From Diphasiastrum complanatum (taxonomy: Eukaryota > Streptophyta > Lycopodiopsida > Lycopodiales > Lycopodiaceae), in the NCBI GenBank assembly GCA_029204225.1, contig MU832094.1, positions 1 through 64,000 of the forward strand: DNA of 64,000 nucleotides. The letters are read 5' to 3'. Shown here piece by piece: positions 34,201-46,200 of the stretch (position 1 is its first letter; the number at the start of each line of letters is the position of its first letter). The notes under the pieces are model-generated. The model was not told the origin of the DNA and made no database searches. It was given only the letters and a program-made list of their open reading frames with translations. The translations under genes were made by a program, and so were the position numbers.

Positions 34201-37200
34201 GAAAGCCAAACAAGAACGTTTGTGCTTTGTGTGTATGGGCAAGGGACACACAGTCAGACAGTGTCCCAAGGGGCCTTTCACTAAAAAAGATAAGAAAGAT
34301 AAAAAACAAGTTCATCTTGTTCAGACTGTATGTTTCCCCAGTGACTCGGCAGCTTCCGAGATCAAAGTGTATCATGAAGATCATGAACACTGTTGCCAGC
34401 TGACCTCTGCAATGCTAGCGAGACCCTTCAGCTTTGGGCCGCATGACCTAGTACGTATGCATGGGAAAGTTGGTAACCAGTCAGTAAGAGTCATGGTTGA
34501 TGATGGGGCAACCCATAATTTCATCAACCACACCCTGGTTAAAAAGCTTAAACTACCAGAAGTACCTAGTCAGCATAGGTACATAGTTTCATTAGCTAAG
34601 GGTGAAGATAAAAAAATATGGGAAACTATGGTAAGTAAGTTAAATCTTGGTATTCAGGGGTACCAAGATGAAATAAACTTTCAGATAATGCACCTGGATC
34701 GAACAGACATTGTTCTCGGGAGAGATTGGCTCTACAGTTTAGGACCTTCCCTCCACAGAAACTATCAGGAGAACACCCTCAGCTTTCAGCATAAAGGCCG
34801 AGAGATCCAGTTGCATGGGGAGCATGATGTTCCCAACAGCCCTATGGTCTGCAGTTCAGAGCTCTGTCAGCTAATCGGAGACGAAGACCATCAGGTATTC
34901 TTATGTGACTTTCAGTTTACTCCTGAAGTTTCTATTTCCAGTTCTATTCAGCAGAAAATCAGTAAATTAGAAACTTTATTGTCTAAATTTAAAGATGTTT
35001 TTCCTGAAGATCTGCCACATGGTTTACCACCTAGCAGAGAGGTAGATCATGTAATAAACCTAGTACCAGGTACAACACCTGTTTCTAAACCTCCGTATCG
35101 GGTCAGCCGAACAGAGGATGAAGAAATAACTAGGCAGTTAACAGACTATCTTGGGAAAGGCCAAATTCAGACCAGTAGTTCACCATGGGCCTCACCAGTC
35201 CTATTGGTGAAAAAGAAAGAGGGGTCTATGCGTCTTTGCGTAGATTACAGAGCCCTCAATAAAGTCACAATTAAGAATAAATACCCTATGCCTCGGGCAG
35301 ACGAGTTGTTTGATCAACTCGACGGGGCTAAGTTTTTCAGCAAAATAGACCTCAGATCGGGATATCATCAAGTCCGTATAAAATCGGAAGATGTCTCGAA
35401 AACAGCTTTTAGGACTCGTCACGGTCATTATGAGTTTAAGGTGATGCCATTTGGGCTCACAAATGCTCCAACTACCTTTATGACCTTGATGAACAGTGTC
35501 CTCAGACCATACTTGGGTAAGTTTGTAGTCGTATTTTTAGATGACATCCTCCATTACAGCAAAACGAGGAAGGAGCATCTAAAACACCTCAGAAAGGTGT
35601 TTCGACTGCTCAGAAAGCATAAGCTTTATGCTAAACAATCCAAGTGTGAATTCTTCGTTGAAGAAGTAGCATATTTGGGTCACATTATCTCTTCAGATGG
35701 GATTAAGATGGACCCAAATAAGGTTAAAGCCATACTCAGTTGGCTGAGACCTCAGAATATTTTGGAACTTCAGATCTTTCTTGGTCTGGCGGGATATTAC
35801 AGACGATTTGTCAAGGAATATGCTCAGATAGCAGTTCCTATGACAAATCTTCTTAAGGGGAAGGGAAAGGAGTTCATTTGGGAGTCCGCACAACAGGAGA
35901 GCTTTGATGCTCTCAAAACAGCCTTAGCTACAGCACCAGTTTTAAAGGTCGTCGACCCCAATCAGCCTTTTGTGGTCGAAACAGATGCTAGCGACTTTGC
36001 AGTAGGTGCTGTGCTAACTCAGAGTGGACGACCAGTTGCGTTCGAGAGTAAAAAACTCGAGCCAGCTCAGACTAGGTACAGTGCCTATGAAAAGGAACTC
36101 TTTTCTATAGTCCATGCCCTTAAGACTTGGAGGTATTATTTGTATGGTGCCAACTTTGAGGTCCTGACAGACCATGAGAGTCTCAGATACCTTTGCAATC
36201 AACCTGAGCTTAGAGGTCGGAAAGCTCGTTGGGCAGAGTTGATGCAAGAGTTTGACATGTCTATCAGATATAGGCGTGGAAAATTCAATACAGTAGCAGA
36301 TGCCCTTAGCAGAGTGCCTATGATAAACGAACTGAGTTTTACTCAGATTTGTAATGAGTTACTCGAGTTCTTGAGAGGGAAATGCCAGCATGATGCATTC
36401 TTCTCTATTATCTGGAACTCAGTCCAGAACAGACAGTTACAGACTCCAGAACCAGTTTCCGGGGCTGGTGCCAGTTCATCCAAGAATACGGCAGCTTCCG
36501 TTGAGGATGATGATGAGTCCGAGTATACGTCGTCAGATGACGTTGAGGATTCTGAGCCTGTATTACCCAAGCAAACCCCAGTGGTTGAGGGTCAGTTGAC
36601 TCAAGGATTCAAATGGAAACAGTATTCCATTCAGGATGAGTACTTGCTCTATAGAGATAGAGTATGTGTCCCCAATTCAGAGGATTATAGGCAGCAGGTC
36701 TTATATGAATGTCATGACAATCCTAGTGCGGGACACCCAGGCATACAGAAGACCTATGAGCTTCTTCGTAGGCAATTTTTCTGGCCCAGTATGAAAAAGG
36801 ACGTCCACCAGTATGTAAGCAGTTGCCAGAAATGTCAAGTAAATAAAGCAGAGCGTTTAAAGGCAGGAGGGTTGTTGCATCCCTTAGAAATACCAGCTGG
36901 TAAATGGGAGAGTATCTCCATGGATTTTATAGTAGGCCTGCCTAAAACCCAAAAGGGTAATGACGCTATATGGGTCACAGTTGACCGTCTGACCAAAATG
37001 GCTCATTTTATTCCGACCAAAACAACCGTTAGAGCTCTAGAGTTAGCGAGGTTGTTTGTAGACGGGCTATTTAAATTGTACGGTCTACCTTCCGGCATAG
37101 TCAGCGACCGGGACAGTAAGTTTACTGGAAATTTTTGGAGGGCAGTATTCCATCATCTCCATACGAAACTTAATATGAGTACCACCGACCATCCACAGAC

Positions 37201-40200
37201 GGACGGTCAATGCGACTTTGCGTAGATTACAGAGCCCAATTAAGAATAAATATCATATGCCCAGTTAACAGACTATCTTGGGAAAGGCCAAATTCAGACC
37301 AGTAGTTCACCATGGGCCTCACCAGTCCTATTGGTGAAAAAGAAAGAGGGGTCTATGCGTCTTTGCGTAGATTACAGAGCCCTCAATAAAGTCACAATTA
37401 AGAATAAATACCCTATGCCTCGGGCAGACGAGTTGTTTGATCAACTCGACGGGGCTAAGTTTTTCAGCACAATAGACCTCAGATCGGGATATCATCACGT
37501 CCGTATAAAATCGGAAGATGTCTCGAAAACAGCTTTTAGGACTTGTCACGGTCATTATGAGTTTAAGGTGATGCCATTTGGGCTCACAAATGCTCCAGCT
37601 ACCTTTATGACCTTGATGAACAGTGTCCTCAGACCATACTTGGGTAAGTTTGTAGTCATATTGTTAGATGACATCCTCGTCTACAGCAAAACGAGGAAGG
37701 AGCATCTAAAACACCTCAGAAAGGTGTTTCGACTGCTCAGAAAGCATAAGCTTTATGCTAAACAATCCAAGTGTGAATTCTTCGTTGAAGAAGTAGCATA
37801 TTTGGGTCACATTATCTCTTCAGATGGGATTAAGATGGACCCAAATAAGGTTAAAGCCATACTCAGTTGGCTGAGACCTCAGAATATTTTGGAACTTCAG
37901 ATCTTTCTTGGTCTGGCGGGATATTACAGACGATTTGTCAAGGAATATGCTCAGATAGCAGTTCCTATGACAAATCTTCTTAAGGGGAAGGGAAAGGAGT
38001 TCATTTGGGAGTCCGCACAACAGGAGAGCTTTGATGCTCTCAAAACAGCCTTAGCTACAGCACCAGTTTTAAAGGTCGTCGACCCCAATCAGCCTTTTGT
38101 GGTCGAAACAGATGCTAGCGACTTTGCAGTAGGTGCTGTGCTAACTCAGAGTGGACGACCAGTTGCGTTCGAGAGTAAAAAACTCGAGCCAGCTCAGACT
38201 AGGTACAGTGCCTATGAAAAGGAACTCTTTTCTATAGTCCATGCCCTTAAGACTTGGAGGTATTATTTGTATGGTGCCAACTTTGAGGTCCTGACAGACC
38301 ATGAGAGTCTCAGATACCTTTGCAATCAACCTGAGCTTAGAGGTCGGAAAGCTCGTTGGGCAGAGTTGATGCAAGAGTTTGACATGTCTATCAGATATAG
38401 GCGTGGAAAATTCAATACAGTAGCAGATGCCCTTAGCAGAGTGCCTATGATAAACGAACTGAGTTTTACTCAGATTCGTAATGAGTTACTCGAGTTCTTG
38501 AGAGGGAAATGCCAGCATGATGCATTCTTCTCTATTATCTGGAACTCAGTCCTGAACAGACAGTTACAGACTCCAGAACCAGTTTCCGGGGCTGGTGCCA
38601 GTTCATCCAAGAATACGGCAGCTTCCATTGAGGATGATGATGAGTCCGAGTATACGTCGTCAGATGACGTTGAGGATTCTGAGCCTGTATTACCCAAGCA
38701 AACCCCAGTGGTTGAGGGTCAGTTGACTCAAGGATTCAAATGGAAACAGTATTCCATTCAGGATGAGTACTTGCTCTATAGAGATAGAGTATGTGTCCCC
38801 AATTCAGAGGATTATAGGCAGCAGGTCCTATATGAATGTCATGACAATCCTAGTGCGGGACACCCAGGCATACAGAAGACCTATGAGCTTCTTCGTAGGC
38901 AATTTTTCTGGCCCAGTATGAAAAAGGACGTCCACCAGTATGTAAGCAGTTGCCAGAAATGTCAAGTAAATAAAGCAGAGCGTTTAAAGGCAGGAGGGTT
39001 GTTGCATCCCTTAGAAATACCAGCTGGTAAATGGGAGAGTATCTCCATGGATTTTATAGTAGGCCTGCCTAAAACCCAAAAGGGTAATGACGCTATATGG
39101 GTCACAGTTGACCGTCTGACCAAAATGGCTCATTTTATTCCGACCAAAACAACCGTTAGAGCTCCAGAGTTAGCGAGGTTGTTTGTAGACGGGCTATTTA
39201 AATTGTACGGTCTACCTTCCGGCATAGTCAGCGACCGGGACAGTAAGTTTACTGGAAATTTTTGGAGGGCAGTATTCCATCATCTCCATACTAAACTTAA
39301 TATGAGTACCACCGACCATCCACAGACGGACGGTCAAACAGAAAGGGTAAATCAAGTGCTGGAGGATATGCTTCGTGCATACGTCAGCAAGAAGCAGACT
39401 AATTGGGAGGAGTATCTCTCGATATTAGAGTTTGCTTACAACAGTACCAAACATTCAGCTATGGGATACAGCCCATTTATGCTGATGTACGGTTTTCAGC
39501 CACGCTCACCCACAGCTGTAGGGTTTAAATAAGAAAAAGTTGAAGCAGCTTGAAACTTTTTAGAGGACCTAAACCAGATGATAGAACATGCTAAGCGTAG
39601 CATTAGGCAGTCCCAGGATCGAGCCAGGCATTATGCAGATCCACACAGACGGGATGTGCAATTTTCCACTGGTGAGAAAGTCTACTTGAGAGTCCCAGTT
39701 GACTCTAAAACCCTCAAATCAGGAGTGTGTGCTAAGTTGTCTCCAAGGTATTGTGGTCCCTTTACCATCAGTAGGAGGCTAGGCGAGGTCACCTATGAAC
39801 TAGAACTCCCACACAGCAGTAAGGTTTTTCCAGTCTTTCATGTAAGTCAGTTACGAAAAGCCTTAACCAGATCAGACAATCTGGTAGGGGACAGTGTTCT
39901 AGTTCTCCCATTGGATCCTCAACAACCTCCACATGAACCAGAGGAGATTCTTGATAGTAGAGAGACGCAGACTCGTCATACTCTATACCGAGAATATTTG
40001 GTTAAGTGGAATGATCAGCCTGTTGAGAATGCCACTTGGGAAAGAGGCAGCGTCCTTCGCAAGATTTTTCCAGACTTTGTCTTAGAGGACCAAGACGGTT
40101 CTTAAGGGGGAGGGAGTGTTACGAGCTCGTAACCAGTGCCGAACCCTAGAGAACACAGATAGGTCAGATACCACAGTTAGGGTCGTGTCTTTATTTCCGC

Positions 40201-43200
40201 AACTCCATTTTGTTGAGGCGTGTCCGTATTTGCAAATTGTCTCTTTATACCATGATCCTTGCAAAACACCTGAAATTCCGTAGAAAGATACTCTCCCCCT
40301 TTGTCCGAGCGAAGTATCTTAATTTGTCTATCTGTTTCTTTCTCCACCTGTGTCTTAAACCATGTGAAATAGTTGAAAGCTTCACCCTTATTCTTCAGAA
40401 GATAGATCCATGTCTTCCTAGAATAGTCATCCACAAACACCATAAAGTAACTTGCTCCCCCATAAGATTGAGTCTTCATAGGACCACACAAATCTGTATG
40501 AACAAGTTCTAGAACTTTTTTCGCCTTGAATGTACTAGGCAAAAATTTCTTTATATGATGCTCATTGCTTGCCTAAGACACAGCCTTCACAAACCTTGTG
40601 ATCAGAAACGACTTGAGGTAGACCTGTAACCATGTTAAATTTCCTCAAGACTTGTAGACTTGTGTAATTCAGATGTACATTCCTCTCGTGCCATAACTTA
40701 CTCAATGATTCAGTATCCGCAACACTTGCATGATGATCCACCACCTGAGCTTGAAGTTTATACAACCGCCCTGCAAGTATGCCTTCAGCTACTACTTCAT
40801 CATTTTTCCTCTTGATGAGACACCGTTGTTCATCAAATTGCACCTGCTTTTTCTTCTTCTTCTTCCCTTTGCCACCCTTCTTGGAACTTTGCTCTTGCTT
40901 TTTGCCAGGAATGCCTGTTCCTTGAAATCGTCCATGTTTACAATATTCTGTCGTCTCATTTCTTCCTGTAGTAAGATTGCATGTAGCTCATTGAAAGAAG
41001 GCCTCGTTTCTCTTAACGATAGCATCATTACAAAGTTCTGATAGGCCAAAGGTAGACTATTAAGTACAATGGATACCAATACTGAATCTTGAACACTCCA
41101 ACTGCAATAAGTTGCCCTCTCAGATCTTTCACTTGAGTAAAGTAGTCCGTTACCGATTCACCTGTACCCATCTTCAACGTGTGAAGCTTATTAGTCAAGA
41201 ACAAGATCCGTGACTGATTTACCGTTTCATACAAGTTCTTCGGTATATCCCAAGCCTCCTTGGGTCCAGCAACATCTCTGATATGAGGTATAATCATATC
41301 TTTATCTGATAAGTTGATAATCTGATGAGCTTTTCTTCTACGTTTCTGATACTCCCGCAACTCCCTGTCAGTGGTAGGAGGTATCTCAACACTTGTGACG
41401 ATATCCCAATATTTTCTATCTTGGAGAATATTCTGCGTCTTGAACTTCCATATACTGTAGTTCGTTCCATTTAGCTTGCTAGACTCCGGCAACACAGCGT
41501 CGTTCAATCCTGCCATTATACTGATCCGTAACAAATCTCAACAACCTGAATTTAGTTTAACAATTAGATCTGTCCAGAAACAGCCTTCCCTCAATATCAC
41601 CTGCCCTGATTCAGACCTGTCCTAGATATCACCTGTCCTAGGTATTGCCTGTCTGAACCTGCACCTGCTCAGTTACCACCTGCCCCAGGTACTGCCTTCC
41701 TTAGCTGCTGCTGTCCGGGCCTGCACCAGGTCCACCTACCTCAGATGCTGCCTGTCCGGGCCTGCACCAGGTCCTGCTGCCCTCAGAAGTGCCTTCCCCA
41801 GCTACTGCTGCCCTTGGAAGTGCCTGCACCAGGTACTGCTGCCCTCAGACGTGCCTGTTTAGATGTGTATGCACCTGAAAAACACCTGTTCAGATCTGCC
41901 TGTCTCAGAAGTCACCTGTTCAGATACTACCTTCCTCAGATGTACCTGCTCCAGATGTGTCCTGCACCAGAAAACTAGCAAACAACCAGGATTCAGATCT
42001 ATTGACAACCAGTAACTTTTCGTCAATCTTCTCCTAGAAGATTCCCGTTGTTTTCCTAACAACGTTGACTCCACATGCAGCTTCAGCTCCTCCAATCTGA
42101 TTGCACACCTGCAAATACAAACTCTCTCTCTCACCAAAGAGCCTGCTCTGATACCATGTCAGAATTTGCGATACAAATTCTAGATGGAGATACTAGTCCT
42201 ACTAGCACTCACACAAAACCCAAGCATAGAGAGAATTCAGATCATAGGAGAATTGAGCAATTGCTCTAGCTCATTGAATTGAATGGAATGGTTGTGGTGG
42301 GGCGCCAGCCTTCTTAAATAGTTTCTCTAATGATTGATAAAAGCTAATGAGCCTAAAGTAAATAGCAAAAGACAAAAAGCTAATTGCTATAATTACTACC
42401 TATATTGGGTAAACACCCAAGATGAGTTTCTAAGTGATAAAAGCAAATCCTATTCTAGTAGTAGTGCACCCACCTACATGCATAACTAAAATACGAATTT
42501 ACTACTAATAGTAATGACCCTAAAATATGACTTACTATAAATAGTAATGGCCCCTAAAAATAGCACGCAGACATGGCCAAACTATTATTAAGGGGTGTCA
42601 AATAAACATTAATTTCTAACATACCACCCGTTCGGTCGGTGGATCATAAGATAGATCTTTTGCCTGATAGCCGTCCTATCTTCAGACAACCATATCGGTT
42701 TAGTCAGAAGGAAGAGGAGGAAGTGGCTAGGCAGATCGAGGAGTATCTCAGGATGGGGCACATAAGACCAAGTAAATCTCCATGGGGAGCACCTGTCCTT
42801 CTTAAGAGTAAGAAAGATGGGAGTTTCCGATTACAAGGGTCTGAACAAACTTACAGTTAAAAATAAATATCCATTGCCCAGGATGGACGATCTCATAGAT
42901 CGATTGAATGGAGCTAAATACTTCACGAAAATTGATCTACGTACGGGATACCAGTAGATTAGGATACATCCGGAAGATGTATCTGAAACCGGTTTTAGGA
43001 CCAGGTTTGGCCACTACGAGTTTCTTGTTTTGCCTTTTGGTTTGACGAATGCTCCGGCTACTTTTCAGCAAATGATGAACGATTTATTTCGTCCATATTT
43101 GGGGAAGTTTGTAGTAGTGTTTCTGGACGATATTCTGATCTATAGCAGAACACTCAAAGAGCATGCTAAGCATCTCCGTACTGTCTTACGTATCTTAAGA

Positions 43201-46200
43201 CAAGAGAAGCTTTATGCAAAAGAATCAAAGTGCGAATTCTTTAAGAAGGAACTTCTTTACCTAGGTCATAAGATTACCTCCTTTGGAATCAAGATTGACG
43301 AAGAAAAGGTGAAGACGGTAGTGGAATGGCCAATCCCTAAAACGGTGCGTGAACTTAAGTCGTTCTTAGGTTTCACTGTGTTTTTCCGTAGATTTGCAGA
43401 GGAGTACTCGAAGATTGCTGCGCCTCTCAACAATATGTTGAAAGGAGTGAAAAGCCGCAAAGGCAGGCCAAGTCCTCCTATCGGATGGAATGAGAAATTA
43501 GATGAGAGTTTTCGGAAACTCAAGCTTCTAATTGCCTCAGCTCCAGTTTTGAGGATAGCGGATCCAGATTTGCCGTTCGTCATTAACACTGACGCGAGTG
43601 ATACGGCTATTGGAGCTGTTCTCTTACAGGAGGGCTAGCCCGTTGCCTTTGAAAGTAAGAAACTAACCGATGCGCAGGTCAAGTATACCACTCAAGAAAA
43701 AGAGCTTTTTGCGGTGATCCATGCTTTGAAATCATGGAGGCATTACCTGTACGGTAATAAATTTGTGGTTAATACAAATCATCAACCTTTAAAGTATTTC
43801 TGTAATCAGAATGATTTGCGAGGTCGTAAGGCCAGATGGGCAGAACTCATGCAAGAATTTGACTTTGAAGTGCGGTATATCAAGGGCTCATCTAATCAGG
43901 TGGCTGATGCACTTAGTCGAATTGGTGAAGTGAACGAACTTTCCTTCACCGAGATCAGTACAGACTTTTATCTCTCCCTGAGAGGTCTTTATGAGAAAGA
44001 CCCACATTTTGGACCAATATGGAATAGGGTTCTAGCAGTTTCATCAAGCGGGACTGATGATCATGGTGATCAGTCTGGAGGGAAGGATATAAAGGGTACT
44101 GATGACTTCTATATCCGAAATGGACTTCTGTTCAGGAAAGGGAAGGTTTGTGTGCCTAATGTGGATGTTGTTAAGAATAAAATTCTTTATGAATGTCATG
44201 ACTCACCATGCGCAGGACATCCCAACATACATCGTACATTGGATTTGGTACGAAGGGATTTTTATTGGCCAAAACTTAAGCCCTTTGTAGAATCTTATGT
44301 GGTCAAGTGTGACCAATGCCAGTTGAATAAAGCTGAACGCCATAAGGCTAATCATCGGGTGTATCGCGTCTTGAACCCGAAAAGATCTTGGATACAAGAA
44401 CTAAACGATTGAGAAATCGTATAGCTATCGAGCATCTGGTTCGATGGAGGGGATGTACGAACGATGACGATTCCTGGGAACAAGAAGGAAGCTTAAGGAG
44501 AAACTTTCCCAGTTTTAAGTTCTGAGGACAGAACTTGAATAAGGGGGAAAGAATGTCATAATTAATGGTTGTAGGCCTAAACACATGGTGGTGGAGTTGG
44601 TATGGGTCTATTAGTGAGTCATTAGGGAACTGGATGACGTGGCCCAGATAGGCTGCAGAGGTGTCCAATGAGGTGTCACAATGCACTACTAGTGGTGCAT
44701 GGGCCTTGGAGGGTATAAGTATACCTGCTGGGCTCTCACTAGTGTATGCTTGATTTTGTGATTGGTAGCTACATGCTGCTGGTGTGACTCCTCTTTCCAT
44801 GACTCTGATTGATCCATAGCTTGGGGGCTAGATCCGTACGATCTAGGTTTGGTTGGGTTGGTTTATCCACCACCCGTTCCCTTGTGTTGTTGCTTTGTAT
44901 GGTATGCTTAGACTAGAATCCTGTTGTGAGGACTTTATAGTACCAATACAATTAGATTTTGACTTTTGATTTTCTACTATTTCTAATTTTGTGATATATT
45001 ATAATATGGAACACTAATAATTTTGCAACATCTTGTTAGGGCATTGAAGCCACATTGTAACATCATTGATCAAGAATAAGGAAGTAGGTTTCAAGAATTT
45101 AGGGTCATACTTGAGTAATGACAATGTAGTTTGGACCTTGATTCCCAAATTGGCACTTGTTTTTTTTCTTGTAACACATACCTAGCACAAATCTAGGCCC
45201 TATCATTGTGCTGAGACTCGTATAGATGAGTAACCTAGGTTATGTAGGGCTTTCTTGACATGTGCCAACACATCCCAAGCACCACATTGAAGCGCGCCAA
45301 ATTGGTTACTCAAAATCTAATTCCTTTGTGTAGCTTTGAATGGTGAAAGGTGTACCCACAACCCTACCATCCCACACTTCCACGCCCTTTCCATCAGCCA
45401 TCTCAAACAAGGCTTTTCTATATTTGTCCGCAAACTCTTGTATAGACAGATGTCCTTGCTTCAAGCTAATCCGCGTTTGCAACAGGGCTCCGATGATGAT
45501 CAACTCAATGTGGACATGTATAAAATAGCATTTGCAATAATTGGTGGATCATTAGGAAAGGTAGCATTGTGAGGAGCCTCATCCTCAAATAGCAGTTTGT
45601 CACACATTCACTTGAAAATATCACATGTTGAAGTATATGAAAAGGCCATAATATCGCGATGCTCCAAACATGTATTTACTAGGCAAAATTGCATTTGGGC
45701 ACCAACTATGAAAGGCCAACGCTAGATAGAGAGCAACATAGTAGGGGTTAAAAATACCATCGGCGATCAAGGAGCCTCGTTGAGGATTAATCCCATGAAG
45801 TGGGTAATGGTGGAGTGACATGGTGTATGTTGCAATATGAAAGTGACATCCCCCACTGAAGTGAACCAATCAACACCCAATAGCATGTCATGGTGGGCAA
45901 TACGTGGTACATAAAAATCAAGTTGGCCTATGCAATCTTCAATCTGGTAACGAAGCACTCAAAGAAGCTAAGTACTTCGAACAACATGAGAATTGATGAC
46001 CTCAATACACAAGGTATGCGAATTGAGTTTTGGAATCGTCGATAAGTGTAAAAAAACATTGTGCTGCCATTGCCAACTAATGTGATTTCAGTGTGCGTGA
46101 GCAACATAGACACGAAATCGAAAGGGCAAGGACTAGGAAGCAAGCAACACATGCAAGATAGGCAAGGCATGACACTCACCAATAGTAAGAGAGGAAGAAA

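Larger units (their letters stand above)
33129..40194 (+). mobile_element. Inner Ty3/gypsy fragment (gag-pol-chromodomain) with a 2-kb tandem duplication
   Basis: This begins abruptly inside its own leader at 33129, with no LTR or primer-binding site visible. It contains a nearly intact gag-pol frame, a tandem duplication, a chromodomain-bearing end, a polypurine tract (40104-40116) and the first 78 bp of a 3' LTR (TGTTACGAGCTCG, 40117-40194), then stops at copia sequence. Both ends are truncated, so it reached the copia element by rearrangement or partial deletion rather than a clean integration. It is the best-preserved coding retroelement in the window. Confidence 0.9.
33043..42621 (-). 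mobile_element. Ty1/copia retrotransposon nested in the Ty3/gypsy element, itself interrupted
   Basis: The exact 5-bp duplication TACCA (33038-33042 and 42622-42626) proves a single insertion into the RT entry of the older element. On the minus strand the order is: 5' LTR 42621-42157, primer-binding site TGGTATCAGAGCAGGC 42156-42141, gag, GAG-pre-integrase, and the integrase start to 40195. From there to 33129 the copia sequence is replaced by a Ty3/gypsy fragment, so integrase end, RT and RNase H are missing. The 3' LTR survives only as 33128-33043. The surviving 86 bp of that LTR differ from the 5' LTR at one position. The insertion is therefore younger than its host element. Confidence 0.93.
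29812..44939 (+). mobile_element. Ty3/gypsy retrotransposon (15.1 kb with nested insertions) in EHD intron 1
   Basis: Two near-identical LTRs (29812-30198 and 44554-44939) enclose a primer-binding site, a 1.5-kb leader, gag, a partial protease, RT, RNase H, the zinc-binding part of integrase, a chromodomain and a polypurine tract. Without the nested 9.6-kb copia block it would be about 5.5 kb. The flanking five bases are GTACA (29807-29811) and GTACC (44940-44944), a target duplication with one mismatch. The LTRs differ at about 10-11 of 387 positions by eye, about 3 per cent, so the insertion is moderately old. The reading frame is broken by deletions (zinc knuckle to protease; integrase core), a frameshift near 42830 and stops near 42955 and 43637, so it is not autonomous now. 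Its orientation is the same as the EHD gene. Confidence 0.93.

Noticed and set aside
37331..39532. Second independent Ty3/gypsy insertion
   Set aside because: The constant 2127-bp offset, near identity and templated filler show a tandem duplication inside one element, not a new insertion.
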